From: an uncultured Clostridia bacterium
GTDB lineage: Bacteria; Bacillota; Clostridia; Oscillospirales; Butyricicoccaceae
Direction: 5' to 3'
DNA length: 16,349 nt
NCBI GenBank assembly: GCA_910586575.1
Contig: CAJUJQ010000069.1
Span: 1 to 16,349 of the forward strand
Both the position numbers and the translations under genes were made by a program. Positions 7,515-15,817 of this stretch are shown here, in pieces. Numbering within the stretch: position 1 is the first letter of the stretch; every line of letters begins with the position of its first letter. The notes beneath the pieces are model-generated. The model made no database searches and had not been told where the DNA came from. It saw nothing but the letters and a program-made list of their open reading frames with translations.

Positions 7515-9683
7515 TCAATCCGGCTGCTGCCGCGCGACCAGCTCCGCAAAGAAACCGTTTTGCGCTATCAGCGTTTCATATTTGCCGTCTTCAATGATTT
7601 TCCCACGATCTATTACAATAATGCGGTCGCACTCCCGAATGGTAGACAGCCGGTGCGCGATCACGATACGGGTGCATTTGAATTTTCCCAGCGCGTCAGA
7701 GACCTTTTTCTGTGTCAGGTTGTCGAGCGCGGAGGTCGCTTCGTCAAAAAGCAGGATTTTCGGTTTTGACGCGACTGCCCTTGCAATCAGCAGACGCTGC
7801 TTCTGCCCGCCGGAAATCCCGCCGCTGCCCTCACTGACCATCGTGCTCATGCCCATCGGCATCGCGCGGATATCGTCAGCGATCCCGGCGGTTTCCGCGG
7901 CTTCCCACGCCTGTTCAAGCGTCAGACCGGGCGCGGTTGCCGCGATGTTGGAAAACAAGTCGCCAGGGAACAGCTTCCCGGTCTGCATGACAACACCGAT
8001 TTTACGCCGCAGGGATTTCAGGTCGATACGCTCCAAATCCTTGCCGTCATAGTAGACCGCGCCGCGCTGGGGTTTCTCAAAATCCAGCAAAAGCCGCAGG
8101 AGGGTCGATTTACCGCAGCCGGTCTTGCCAACAATCGCGACATACTGCCCTGGACGGATTTTCAGTGAAAAGTTATCGAAAATCAGCGGCATATCCTCCC
8201 GGTAGCGAAATGAAACATTATTCAGCTCGATGCTGCCGGAAAGCCGTTGTATGACCTGCTTTTCTGCTGAAATCTCGGGAACCACGGATAAGATCGGCTC
8301 CGCAAGCTCCAAAACGGGCTTCACCCGTGCGATTGTGCGGCTGCTTTTCGCAAGCTCCAGAAACGCGCCCGATAAAATGCCATATGCGGTGCTGAACGCA
8401 TAGAAATCGGCGGGCGTCATTTGGTGCGCCGCAGCCGTGTAATACAGGAAAAGCATTCCGACGAGCGGCACTGCCGTAAAAATCGTATTGCTCAGCTTCA
8501 GAAAAATCGGCGGCTGACAGGTAAGCTCTGTCTGCTCAGCATAAATACGCCCCCAACGGGCAAACGCCCGTTTTTCCGCTCCGGCAAGCTTAATCTTCTG
8601 CACGCCGGATAACAGCGCGAAGGTCAGGCCGCTTTCCTGCGAAATAAGCGTTAATTGCTTTCGGCTGACCCCAGCCTGCAAATACGCTGAAATCCATGCG
8701 GCAACTGCCGTGACGGACAAGGTGCAGACGGCGGGAAGCACCAGCGCCGGTTCATAGGTAAAGATTTGTGACAGGTACAGCAGGGAAAACAGGGCCGTTA
8801 GCCCGGTTCCCAGTACCGTATCGGTAAGCAGCCCGCACAGCTGGTGCAGGCACTGCATCCGGGACGCCAGCTCTCCGGCACTGTATTTTTTGAAAAAGCC
8901 CACAGGAAGCGACAGCAGGCGCATCATTGCCGCCGCCTGCACCGTGATGCTCAGTTTTGTGCCAATGCCGGAGGAAACCAACGTTTTCGCGGAATCCAGC
9001 AGCAATGAACCAACCGCCACGCACACCATGAACAACGCCGCCGCCCCCAACAGGCGCACGCTTCCCGAAGGGATGACTCTCCCAAATAAAATTTGTTGCA
9101 GGTACGGCGTGAGCATCCCTGCCAGCGTGGCCGCCAGCACTGCCGCCGCCAGTATGGCGATATCCCGCCCGGAAAGCGACTGCGCCATAAACCGCAGCAA
9201 ATCAGAAATCCCCATCGCACAGAGCGGGAACGGCTTATAGAAAACCAACGCTTCCTGCTCGAAATCGGTTTCATTCTGCGCTGTGACGCGGATCTGCTTT
9301 CCGCTTGCGGCATCCCGAAAGCGGTATCCGGAAGAAGGCAAAAGCGCGGTCAATGCCCCGTTCGATTTCCGCACGGCGAGCATCGGCCCAACCGCGTCTT
9401 TATGCCAGCCCGCCGAAAGCGTGATTTTCCGGCGCATAATCCCATGCGGCCGTAACAGATATTCTAACTTTGCGTCACGGCCGGTCATGTTATCGGGCAG
9501 CTCTCGCGGCCTGATATGGTAAAATTTCAAGATTTCATACATTGCATTCTGCGTCTGATATCGGTCGCTGTCCAGCGCAGTATACACGCCGGTGACCGCG
9601 CCCGCAATCCGTCCGAGCGAATCCCTCAGCACATCTTCATCATTTTGAATACGCTGCCGGATTTGCTCATCAAACCATCCCAT
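7515..9683 (-). CDS. NHLM/NHLP-type export ABC transporter, permease/ATPase without peptidase (ABC2-like)
   Basis: 722 residues from ATG 9683 (MGWFDEQIRQ), chosen over upstream starts because AAGGAAGG lies about 10 nt before it and the gene then starts after the previous stop (34-nt gap). The N-terminal ~190 residues have no Cys/His peptidase motifs and resemble the accessory region of the second NHLM exporter subunit (TIGR03797-like). Six membrane segments follow (about 200-430), then a complete nucleotide-binding domain: Walker A VGKTGCGKST (about 518-527), Q-loop VMQTGKLFPG, signature ISGGQKQR (about 623), Walker B ILLFDEATSALD (about 643) and H-loop IVIAHRLST (His about 677). It probably forms a heteromeric exporter with the C39-bearing ABC protein upstream. 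A general type-I exporter is the fallback call. Confidence 0.9.
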   Translation of the reverse strand: MGWFDEQIRQRIQNDEDVLRDSLGRIAGAVTGVYTALDSDRYQTQNAMYEILKFYHIRPRELPDNMTGRDAKLEYLLRPHGIMRRKITLSAGWHKDAVGPMLAVRKSNGALTALLPSSGYRFRDAASGKQIRVTAQNETDFEQEALVFYKPFPLCAMGISDLLRFMAQSLSGRDIAILAAAVLAATLAGMLTPYLQQILFGRVIPSGSVRLLGAAALFMVCVAVGSLLLDSAKTLVSSGIGTKLSITVQAAAMMRLLSLPVGFFKKYSAGELASRMQCLHQLCGLLTDTVLGTGLTALFSLLYLSQIFTYEPALVLPAVCTLSVTAVAAWISAYLQAGVSRKQLTLISQESGLTFALLSGVQKIKLAGAEKRAFARWGRIYAEQTELTCQPPIFLKLSNTIFTAVPLVGMLFLYYTAAAHQMTPADFYAFSTAYGILSGAFLELAKSSRTIARVKPVLELAEPILSVVPEISAEKQVIQRLSGSIELNNVSFRYREDMPLIFDNFSLKIRPGQYVAIVGKTGCGKSTLLRLLLDFEKPQRGAVYYDGKDLERIDLKSLRRKIGVVMQTGKLFPGDLFSNIAATAPGLTLEQAWEAAETAGIADDIRAMPMGMSTMVSEGSGGISGGQKQRLLIARAVASKPKILLFDEATSALDNLTQKKVSDALGKFKCTRIVIAHRLSTIRECDRIIVIDRGKIIEDGKYETLIAQNGFFAELVARQQPD

Positions 9684-9717
9684 AGGCGATCTACCTTCCT
9701 TTTGTGAATACAGGTTC

Positions 9718-11892
9718 TTATTCGCTCGATACCAGGCGGGTGTAATACCCGTTTTTCGCGTATAATTCTGCATGGGCGCCGCGCTCCACAATCTTGCCGC
9801 ATTTCAGCACGATAATTTCGTCACAGTCCCGCACCGTTGACAGCCGGTGCGCTACGACAATACAGGTAATCCCACGGTTTTTGATTGCGGTCACCACATC
9901 CAATTCGGTTTTTGCGTCCAGCGCCGAAGTTGCTTCGTCAAGGATGATGACCGTCGGGTCCTGCGCCAGCATACGGGCAATTTCCATGCGCTGCCGCTGC
10001 CCGCCGGAGAAATCGCTTCCACCCTCTGCCATCCGATACTGGTAGCCGCCAATCCGCTGCATGATATCCTCATGAATTTGCGCATCCCGCGCGGCAAGAA
10101 TCATTTCAAAGTCTTCGATGGAGCTATCCCACATTTTGATATTGTTCGCAATCGTATCCTGAAACAGAATGATATCCTGATCGACCACTGCCAGCGAACC
10201 AGTGAAGATATTCCGGTCAATCTCTCCAATCGGCTTTCCGTCAAAAAGGATTTCGCCTTCCCATGGCTGGTAAAACCCGGAAATCAGCTTGGAAATCGTG
10301 GATTTCCCGCAGCCGGAAGCACCGACTAGCGCTACACGGTTTCCTGGTTCCAACGTCAGGCTGAAATCCTTGATGAGTGGTTCCTCCAGCCGCGAATAGG
10401 CAAAGGTTACGTGCCGCATTTCCAGCCTGCCGGACAGTTTGCCGTATTCTTCGGTTGTGGAAGCGGTTCCCTCCGATACATCGGTCGGATATTCCATCAC
10501 GTCCTCGACACGCTCCATATCGGCGCGGAGTACCTGTAGGGTCTGTCCCGCCTTGATGAGCGTGGAAGCCGGTTCGCTGAACGCTTGTAAAAAGCCCTGG
10601 AACGCCATCACCATGCCGAGCGTAAACCCGCCCCGCATGGTCAATACGGCTCCCGAAATCAGCACCGCGATATCAGCCAGTTTTGCAGCCAGCTCCGGCA
10701 GAACGCCGAGCTGTAAATTTAGCTTTGTAAAACGGATTTCCTGCGTGTTGACACTCGCCTGATAGCCCGCCCAGCGTTCAAAAAAGCTGTTTTCCATGCC
10801 ATATGCTTTGATCGTTTCAATCCGTTCGATTCCTGCCGCTGTTTCGCTTGCCAGCTTACCCGCGTCACGCGAATATGCCCGCGTAATGTTGACGCGCTTC
10901 CGGGAAATCAATACGCCAAGCAGCAGATTCAGTGCGATAGACAGCACGCCGATCAAGGTCAGCAGGACGCTGTATCGAAGCATAACCAGAAAATAGAACA
11001 GCATCAATACCGTATGGATTGCCAACGGCGCTAAGATGCCGAGCAGTTTTTCGGAGATTTCGGCGTTCGACTGCTGCCGCAGCTGCAAATCACCCGCCAT
11101 CCGCTGAGAAAAGAACGTCATCGGCATCCGCAGCACCCGCCACAGAAAAGCTGCGCTTCCGGCCGCCGCCAGCTTGCCGGTGATGCGCAGGGTGTATACT
11201 GCCTGCATCCATGAGGCTGCAATCCGCAGAACCACGAAACCTGTCAGCAGCAGCAGGAAGGGCCAGAGCCACGCCGCGTCCTGCCCGGTCAGAATCCGGT
11301 CAAGGAACACCCGCGAAAACGCGGGGCTGATAATCCCGAGCAGCGAGACGAACACAGTCAACAGCGCCGTGAACAGCATCGCAGAGCCTGCCCCGCGCAG
11401 CCGCCGCACCGCGTAACGCACCATGCTTTTGGGCCGTCCGCCGGGTTCAAAGGTTTCTCCCGGCTCGAACGTCAGGCAGATGCCGGTAAATGCCTTATCA
11501 AATTCCTCCATTGGGACGGTGACATTCCCCCGCGCAGGATCATTGATGTACGCGTTCCCGCGCTTGAAGCCTTTCAGAACGACAAAGTGGTTGAAATTCC
11601 AGTGGATGATGCAGGGGAATTTCCCGCGCTGCAAAACGTCTTCCGGTTCATAACGGTAGGCTTTCACTGCCAGCCCATACCGCGTGGCCGCCTTTGCAAT
11701 ATTCTTCGCGTTTGAGCCGTTGCGGGAAACCCCGCAGTCCTCCCGCACCTGCTCAAGCGGAAGCCATTTCCCGTAGTACGCCAGCACCATCGTCAACGCC
11801 GCCGCGCCGCATTCCAGCGCTTCCAGCTGCATGACGACCGGCACGCGGGTGACGCCTTTTTCGACCGGTTGGCGGGTTCGTTTGCTTTTCAT
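9718..11892 (-). CDS. C39 peptidase-containing bacteriocin-type export ABC transporter (NHLM ABC1-like)
   Basis: 724 residues. An N-terminal C39 domain (about 14-140) cuts double-glycine leaders during export. Its visible catalytic residues are Cys28 in LEALECGAAALTMVL, His102 in NFNHFVVL and Asp118 in INDPARG, with Gln22 as oxyanion residue, so the peptidase looks active. A membrane domain (about 160-440) and an ABC domain follow: Walker A VGASGCGKST (about 523), VVDQDIILFQDT, signature FSGGQRQRMEIA (about 628), Walker B VIILDEATSALD (about 648) and H-loop VAHRLST (His 682). The layout matches the TIGR03796 NHLM/NHLP peptidase/permease/ATPase family. ATG 11892 follows GGAAGG by 7 nt and comes 12 nt after the HlyD-like stop. 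The likely substrate is the LKQVTGG-leader peptide at 571-723. Confidence 0.95.
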   Translation of the reverse strand: MKSKRTRQPVEKGVTRVPVVMQLEALECGAAALTMVLAYYGKWLPLEQVREDCGVSRNGSNAKNIAKAATRYGLAVKAYRYEPEDVLQRGKFPCIIHWNFNHFVVLKGFKRGNAYINDPARGNVTVPMEEFDKAFTGICLTFEPGETFEPGGRPKSMVRYAVRRLRGAGSAMLFTALLTVFVSLLGIISPAFSRVFLDRILTGQDAAWLWPFLLLLTGFVVLRIAASWMQAVYTLRITGKLAAAGSAAFLWRVLRMPMTFFSQRMAGDLQLRQQSNAEISEKLLGILAPLAIHTVLMLFYFLVMLRYSVLLTLIGVLSIALNLLLGVLISRKRVNITRAYSRDAGKLASETAAGIERIETIKAYGMENSFFERWAGYQASVNTQEIRFTKLNLQLGVLPELAAKLADIAVLISGAVLTMRGGFTLGMVMAFQGFLQAFSEPASTLIKAGQTLQVLRADMERVEDVMEYPTDVSEGTASTTEEYGKLSGRLEMRHVTFAYSRLEEPLIKDFSLTLEPGNRVALVGASGCGKSTISKLISGFYQPWEGEILFDGKPIGEIDRNIFTGSLAVVDQDIILFQDTIANNIKMWDSSIEDFEMILAARDAQIHEDIMQRIGGYQYRMAEGGSDFSGGQRQRMEIARMLAQDPTVIILDEATSALDAKTELDVVTAIKNRGITCIVVAHRLSTVRDCDEIIVLKCGKIVERGAHAELYAKNGYYTRLVSSE

Positions 11893-11904
11893 AAGCGCCC
11901 TTCC

Positions 11905-12366
11905 TTAATTCAGGATGAAAGAAACCGGCACGGTGCGGCCGATTGTGACCACAGCTTCATATACGCCGTCAGGAATTTCTGTCTGCGCACTTGCGGTGTA
12001 TACCCAATCCCCTGCGGAGAAACCGCCCGGGTGCAAAGCATAACCGCCAGCAATCTCCGGCGCAGGCTGTGGGCAATCAGAAATCATGGAAATCGGGTAT
12101 GTTTTGCCCTCCACTGTGACCGTCATGCCATCCGAAAGGGGCTGTCCTTTGGGAAGGTAACAGGTCAGCATCCCGTCCCGGCTGACTACGGCAGTCTGAA
12201 TGTTCGTTTCCAATCGTCCGAAGACACCCCACACGCAAAACCCCAGCAGAACCAGCAGCAGCCAGGCCAGCAGCAGCCAGGCCCCCGGCCCCGCGACCCT
12301 GATATAATCGTCCAGCTGTTCGGGCGAAGAGATTTTGTTCAGGTTCTTTTCACGGAACAATCCCAT
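11905..12366 (-). CDS. short HlyD-like membrane protein of an NHLM/NHLP export system
   Basis: 153 residues. The start MGLFREKNLNKISSPEQLDD is typical of NHLM-type HlyD proteins (TIGR03794), followed by one membrane helix (about 28-49, LLLAWLLLVLLGFCVWGVFG) and an extracytoplasmic beta-rich part (DGMLTCYLPKGQPLSDGMTV; YEAVVTIGRTVPVSFILN). Usual family members are more than twice as long. The periplasmic-adaptor coiled-coil hairpin and complete lipoyl domain are missing, although the open frame is intact. It is therefore a minimal version, reasonable for a monoderm cell with no outer membrane to bridge. AGGAGG lies 9 nt before the ATG, and the gap to the upstream gene is 15 nt. It probably helps the two ABC proteins pass peptide across the membrane. 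Confidence 0.8.
   Translation of the reverse strand: MGLFREKNLNKISSPEQLDDYIRVAGPGAWLLLAWLLLVLLGFCVWGVFGRLETNIQTAVVSRDGMLTCYLPKGQPLSDGMTVTVEGKTYPISMISDCPQPAPEIAGGYALHPGGFSAGDWVYTASAQTEIPDGVYEAVVTIGRTVPVSFILN
12252..12281 (-). repeat. 15-bp exact tandem duplication inside the HlyD-like membrane helix
   Basis: CCAGCAGCAGCCAGG occurs twice back to back (12252-12266 and 12267-12281). On the minus strand it encodes AWLLLAWLLL, a five-residue duplication within the transmembrane segment. Confidence 0.9.
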
Positions 12367-12381
12367 ATGCGCGGCCTCCTG

Positions 12382-12789
12382 TTAAAACCGTTTCTTAATC
12401 GTAAGGATGTTCTGCCCATCCTTATATTCATAGGCAATCTCGTCCATGCTCTTTTTGACCATGTAAATACCCAATCCGCCAATCTGGCGTTCCTCTGCCG
12501 AAAGGGTCGTGTCCGGGTCGGCCTTTGCCAGCGGGTCATAAGGCTCCCCGCTGTCCATGAAGGTGACTGACACCGACAGCGGGTCGTCCAGAACCTCGAC
12601 CATGACGCTTGCCCATCCGATTTCCGGATGGTAGGCGTAATTTGCGATATTCACAAAAAGTTCCTCAACCGCGATATCAATCTGCATCTGTGTTTTCATC
12701 GGGCAGTCCCGCTGTTCCAGCTCTCCGTCCACAAATGCCAGTACCTTTGGCAGGTTCTCAGCCCTTGCTTCCAGCTCCAGCCCATTCAT
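12382..12789 (-). CDS. RsbW/SpoIIAB-like anti-sigma kinase (GHKL ATPase)
   Basis: 135 residues, starting at ATG 12789 (MNGLELEARAENL), which overlaps the phosphatase stop in an ATGA junction and is preceded by GGGAGGAGG. It has the HATPase_c_2 fold motifs: N-box IAVEELFVNIANYAY (Glu43, Asn47), G1 box FMDSGEPYDP (Asp79, Gly81) and G2 box GGLGIYMVKKSMDEIAYEY (from about 104). RsbW-type proteins bind and phosphorylate a STAS partner and hold a sigma factor or other target inactive. The presumed STAS partner is encoded at 15818-16117 and the opposing phosphatase immediately upstream. No sigma gene is nearby, so the output target is unknown. It sits directly before the export genes with a 15-nt gap. 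Confidence 0.92.
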   Translation of the reverse strand: MNGLELEARAENLPKVLAFVDGELEQRDCPMKTQMQIDIAVEELFVNIANYAYHPEIGWASVMVEVLDDPLSVSVTFMDSGEPYDPLAKADPDTTLSAEERQIGGLGIYMVKKSMDEIAYEYKDGQNILTIKKRF

Positions 12790-14228
12790 CTGTCTTCCTC
12801 CTCCCGTGCCCCGCGATAATGCAGGCACAGCATCGTAATATCGTCAAATTGCGGGGCATCCCCGATAAACCGGTCAATGCCGCTTTTGACCGCAAGAAGG
12901 GCTTCCTTTGGCGCAGCATCCGGGTTCCGGTTAAGCGCTTCCACCACCCGCTCTGTACCGAAAAGGCGGTTTTCTGCATCCGTTGCTTCCGTTACGCCGT
13001 CTGTGTAAACATACAAACTATCGCCCGGATACAGCTCAAATTCATGCTCCCGGAAGCGGATTCCCTCCATCGCCGCGACAGCCGGAGAGTGCCGGTACTT
13101 CACCAATTCATAAACACTGTCCGCGCGTCGGAGGATAGGATGCTCGTGCCCGGCGTTTGCCGCGATGCCGCGCCCGGTCTTCAGATCGAACACCGCAAGC
13201 CATACCGTCACAAACAGCCCGGCTTCGTTGCCCTCGCAAAGCTGCTCGTTGACGTTTGCCAGCACCTGCGCGGGACTGTCGCCCATCTGTGCGCGATTCT
13301 TGAGCAGCGTTTTCGCAATCACCATAAACAGCGCCGCCGGGACTCCCTTGCCGGACACATCCGCCATCACCAGCCCCAGCCGGTTTTCGTCCACCAGGAA
13401 AAAATCGTAGAAATCGCCTCCGACTTCCTTCGCGGGGATCATCATGGCGCTGATCTCAAACGCATCCTGCCCTGCCATCAACGGCTCCGGCGCGGGAAGC
13501 ATATCGGCCTGTATCTGTGCCGCAACGTTCAGTTCCACGTCCATGCGTTCCTTTTCTGCTGTGACCGTTTTCAGGTTTTCCATATAAATATCAAGGTCAG
13601 ATACCATCTTGATGTATGACCGCGCAAGATCACCGACTTCCATACGGTAATCCGCAAAACGTCCGCATTCATCGATAAACCGCTGGGAATCCAGCTTTTC
13701 GGCATCTGTCCGAACATAGCTGTCTGCGGTTGCTGCCAGCCGCTGGACCGGAATGGCAATCCGCTTCTCCATATCAATCAGGAATGCCAGCCCGACCAGC
13801 ATGACAGCGTTCAGCGTCAGCGCCATATCGGTATAAACCCGGCTCCAAAGCTGTACGCGGTTATAGGACATCATGCGTGCATACTGCCAGACGGCTGCCC
13901 CAGTCAGCGCCGCGCACAGGGTTGCAAACAGCAGGAAAATCAGAATCAGCCGTTCATTCAGCGAAAACCGATGTCCTCGCACGATCGCCGCCAACGTGAA
14001 CAACGGCAGCCCCAGCATATATCCGAAATCGAGGTTGTTCCAGAACATGACCAGCGTAACCTGCGAAAAGACCTTCGCAATTCCGAAGCCGCTCATCAGC
14101 ACTCCCAGCAGCAGGGTAATGACGACCGAATTTATGATAATAATCAGCAGATATTTCATGACGTGTGCGGTCGTATCCATCTGTGGGAATACCGGTTTTT
14201 TCCGCCGCGTTCTGGAATGTGGTACCAC
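12786..14228 (-). CDS. SpoIIE/PP2C-family membrane phosphatase (RsbU-like), N-terminus frame-disrupted
   Basis: The frame is open from GTG 14228 (480 codons). Neither this nor ATG 14159 (MKYLLIIII) has a ribosome binding site, as expected if translation enters from the preceding frame. N-terminal membrane helices (to about residue 155, including WNNLDFGYMLGLPLFTL) complete the S-component-like domain started at 14344. A HAMP-like linker (IAIPVQRLAATADSYV) and coiled coil follow. The SpoIIE phosphatase domain begins at about 240, with metal-binding residues in EVGGDFYDF (Asp272), MADVSGKG (Asp290), YTDGVTEA (Asp410) and QFDDITML (Asp462/463), all present. It should dephosphorylate the STAS protein in response to a membrane signal. 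The downstream stop overlaps the RsbW-like start (ATGA), implying translational coupling. Catalytic call is sure; the true start is not. Confidence 0.9.
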   Translation of the reverse strand: MVPHSRTRRKKPVFPQMDTTAHVMKYLLIIIINSVVITLLLGVLMSGFGIAKVFSQVTLVMFWNNLDFGYMLGLPLFTLAAIVRGHRFSLNERLILIFLLFATLCAALTGAAVWQYARMMSYNRVQLWSRVYTDMALTLNAVMLVGLAFLIDMEKRIAIPVQRLAATADSYVRTDAEKLDSQRFIDECGRFADYRMEVGDLARSYIKMVSDLDIYMENLKTVTAEKERMDVELNVAAQIQADMLPAPEPLMAGQDAFEISAMMIPAKEVGGDFYDFFLVDENRLGLVMADVSGKGVPAALFMVIAKTLLKNRAQMGDSPAQVLANVNEQLCEGNEAGLFVTVWLAVFDLKTGRGIAANAGHEHPILRRADSVYELVKYRHSPAVAAMEGIRFREHEFELYPGDSLYVYTDGVTEATDAENRLFGTERVVEALNRNPDAAPKEALLAVKSGIDRFIGDAPQFDDITMLCLHYRGAREEEDR

Positions 14229-14344
14229 AGGAAATACGGCAGCAGCCCCATGAGCAGCTGGATTGGAAAACTGGACAGGCTCATTGTCCAGGTGTAGCCC
14301 GATACCAGGTCAGCCGTGAGATTTGCGAGCGCACAGCCCAGCGT
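14156..14344 (-). pseudogene. out-of-frame N-terminal segment of the phosphatase membrane domain
   Basis: In the frame ending at TGA 14156-14158 the minus strand reads TLGCALANLTADLVSGY, then SLSSFPIQLLMGLLPYFLWY and HIPERGGK. This matches the EamA protein's own C-terminal domain (GLGCAVGNLIADCFG, NFMAAYIPYRMWHAL) and has GC-rich third positions. The match continues in the phosphatase frame (KKPVFPQMDTTAHVMKYLL), so the two frames together encode one domain. The switch lies at A6 14196-14201. The first ~55 residues of the domain, its start codon and ribosome binding site are missing upstream. The stop TGA also overlaps ATG 14159. Confidence 0.7.
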
Positions 14345-15807
14345 GTCAGGCGAATGCAGTCCGAACACATCAGCGCAAACACCGGCAATCCAAGCGCTAT
14401 CGAAAAACAAAAGTTATTCAGCAGCACATATTTGAAAATTGTGTCAATCCACAGCGAGAAAAACAGCTCCAGCCCAAAGCCGAGAATCCATGCGCAGGAC
14501 ACCGCGCCGACTGCCGAAATCCAGATATACAGGAAGATGTTTTTCCAGGTGTGGACATTTGGCTGCTCTAAGGACAGCGCGTGCCACATCCGGTAAGGAA
14601 TGTACGCCGCCATGAAATTCCCGATCAGCCCCAAAAGAGAAGTCAGGTTCAGCGTGCCAAAGCAGTCCGCGATCAGGTTCCCGACCGCGCAGCCCAACCC
14701 GCCGATTGGCCCGAATAACAGCCCCGTCACAATCGGGATTGCATTTGCAGGGCGCACCTCGGTCAGCCCTTCGGCCAGCACCATCACCTTGAACGCTGCA
14801 CCCAGCACGGCGAATGGAACCATTGTCAGCAGGAACTGCCGCAGATGCGGATATCGCTCCGGCTTGGGCGGCGGCTCGGCGGAAATCGGTGCGGACGGCT
14901 CCTGCTTTTCTTCTGGTGGTTCCAGCTTCCTGCCCGAAAGGAAATCAAGCCCCGCGACAATCGCCCCCAACGCGATCACCAGTGCGCCGAGCAGCGCATG
15001 GAGCGAAAAGGTTTCGGTTGCCCCTTGCGCGTTCGGAATTAACAGTGCCAACGTCAGCGTCACAACCGGTTCGGTTGCCGCGATAATGGTCACGCTGATC
15101 GCGTCCGCGTATTTTTCCGCATACATCAGCATGATGTACGCATACGCTTTTGAGAAAAACGCCAGGATGAAAATTGACGAAAGCATCCGGTGCGACCACT
15201 CGATATGCATGAAGGTTGCTGCATCTTCAAAGAACCACAGCACCCAGCCGATTACCGCCGAGAACACGATTTGCAGTACGCTCAATGCCAGCGGGTCGGA
15301 GTTCTTCGTAAAATCGGCAGATACGACCGTATACAGCGACATCACCGCACACGCTCCCAACATATAGAGAATGCCAGAAACAGACGTACCCGCGAAGGAC
15401 GCGCCGCTGGATATTAAAATCCCTGCCAGAATCACCACGATTCCTGCCACATTGTTCCGGCTTGGGAGCTTGCGGAACAACAGCAGTATGACCGGAACGA
15501 TGATAATATTCAGCGATGCGAGAAAGCTCGCCGAGGAGGAAGGGATCAGCGCAAGCCCCGCCTTTTCCAGCAGCATATTCCCCGCCAGCAGCACCGCCAG
15601 TGTCAGCCCCGGCAAAATCGTTTTCCGGCTCAGCCGCCGCAGCGACCGATGGAAAATCAGCAGGAGCAGGATTCCCGCAATCCCGGAGGTCAGTGTCAGA
15701 TAAGCGTAGGAGGATAAATCTGCGGGCAAGTCTTTGATAAATATGTACGAGGACGACCAGCACAGCGTGATGGAAAAGAGCAGGAAGTTACATTCTTTCC
15801 TAGTCAA
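14281..15807 (-). CDS. EamA/DMT-family transporter fused to an S-component-like membrane domain, aberrant C-terminus
   Basis: 508 residues from TTG 15807. GAGGG lies about 8 nt before it, and the gap to the STAS stop is 10 nt. Residues 1-295 are two EamA repeats with about ten membrane helices (SSYIFIKDLPADLSSYAYL, LALIPSSSASFLASLNIIIV, ATEPVVTLTLALL), typical of drug/metabolite exporters. A charged Pro/Glu linker (about 296-322) leads to a second membrane domain (about 324-482: ANAIPIVTGLLFGPIGGLGC, AVGNLIADCFG, YVLLNNFCFSIALGLPVFAL), which resembles ECF S-components such as QueT-like proteins. After CSD the sequence turns polar and basic (RWAVRSQISRLTWYRATPGQ) and lacks the look of a native end, because it reads the phosphatase's DNA out of frame. 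The co-transcribed phosphatase carries a homologous domain, so this fusion may be a sensor rather than only a transporter. Substrate unknown. Confidence 0.85.
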   Translation of the reverse strand: MTRKECNFLLFSITLCWSSSYIFIKDLPADLSSYAYLTLTSGIAGILLLLIFHRSLRRLSRKTILPGLTLAVLLAGNMLLEKAGLALIPSSSASFLASLNIIIVPVILLLFRKLPSRNNVAGIVVILAGILISSGASFAGTSVSGILYMLGACAVMSLYTVVSADFTKNSDPLALSVLQIVFSAVIGWVLWFFEDAATFMHIEWSHRMLSSIFILAFFSKAYAYIMLMYAEKYADAISVTIIAATEPVVTLTLALLIPNAQGATETFSLHALLGALVIALGAIVAGLDFLSGRKLEPPEEKQEPSAPISAEPPPKPERYPHLRQFLLTMVPFAVLGAAFKVMVLAEGLTEVRPANAIPIVTGLLFGPIGGLGCAVGNLIADCFGTLNLTSLLGLIGNFMAAYIPYRMWHALSLEQPNVHTWKNIFLYIWISAVGAVSCAWILGFGLELFFSLWIDTIFKYVLLNNFCFSIALGLPVFALMCSDCIRLTRWAVRSQISRLTWYRATPGQ

Positions 15808-15817
15808 ACGGCTGCCC

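Noticed and set aside
9684..9791. Upstream start (9791) for the second ABC transporter
   Set aside because: It would overlap the end of the first transporter by about 70 nt with implausible sequence; ATG 9683 has a ribosome binding site and a natural N-terminus.
12609..13619. 336-codon plus-strand open frame
   Set aside because: It lies opposite the phosphatase and kinase genes, whose catalytic motifs are intact; its product is His/Arg/Gln-rich and unlike a real protein.
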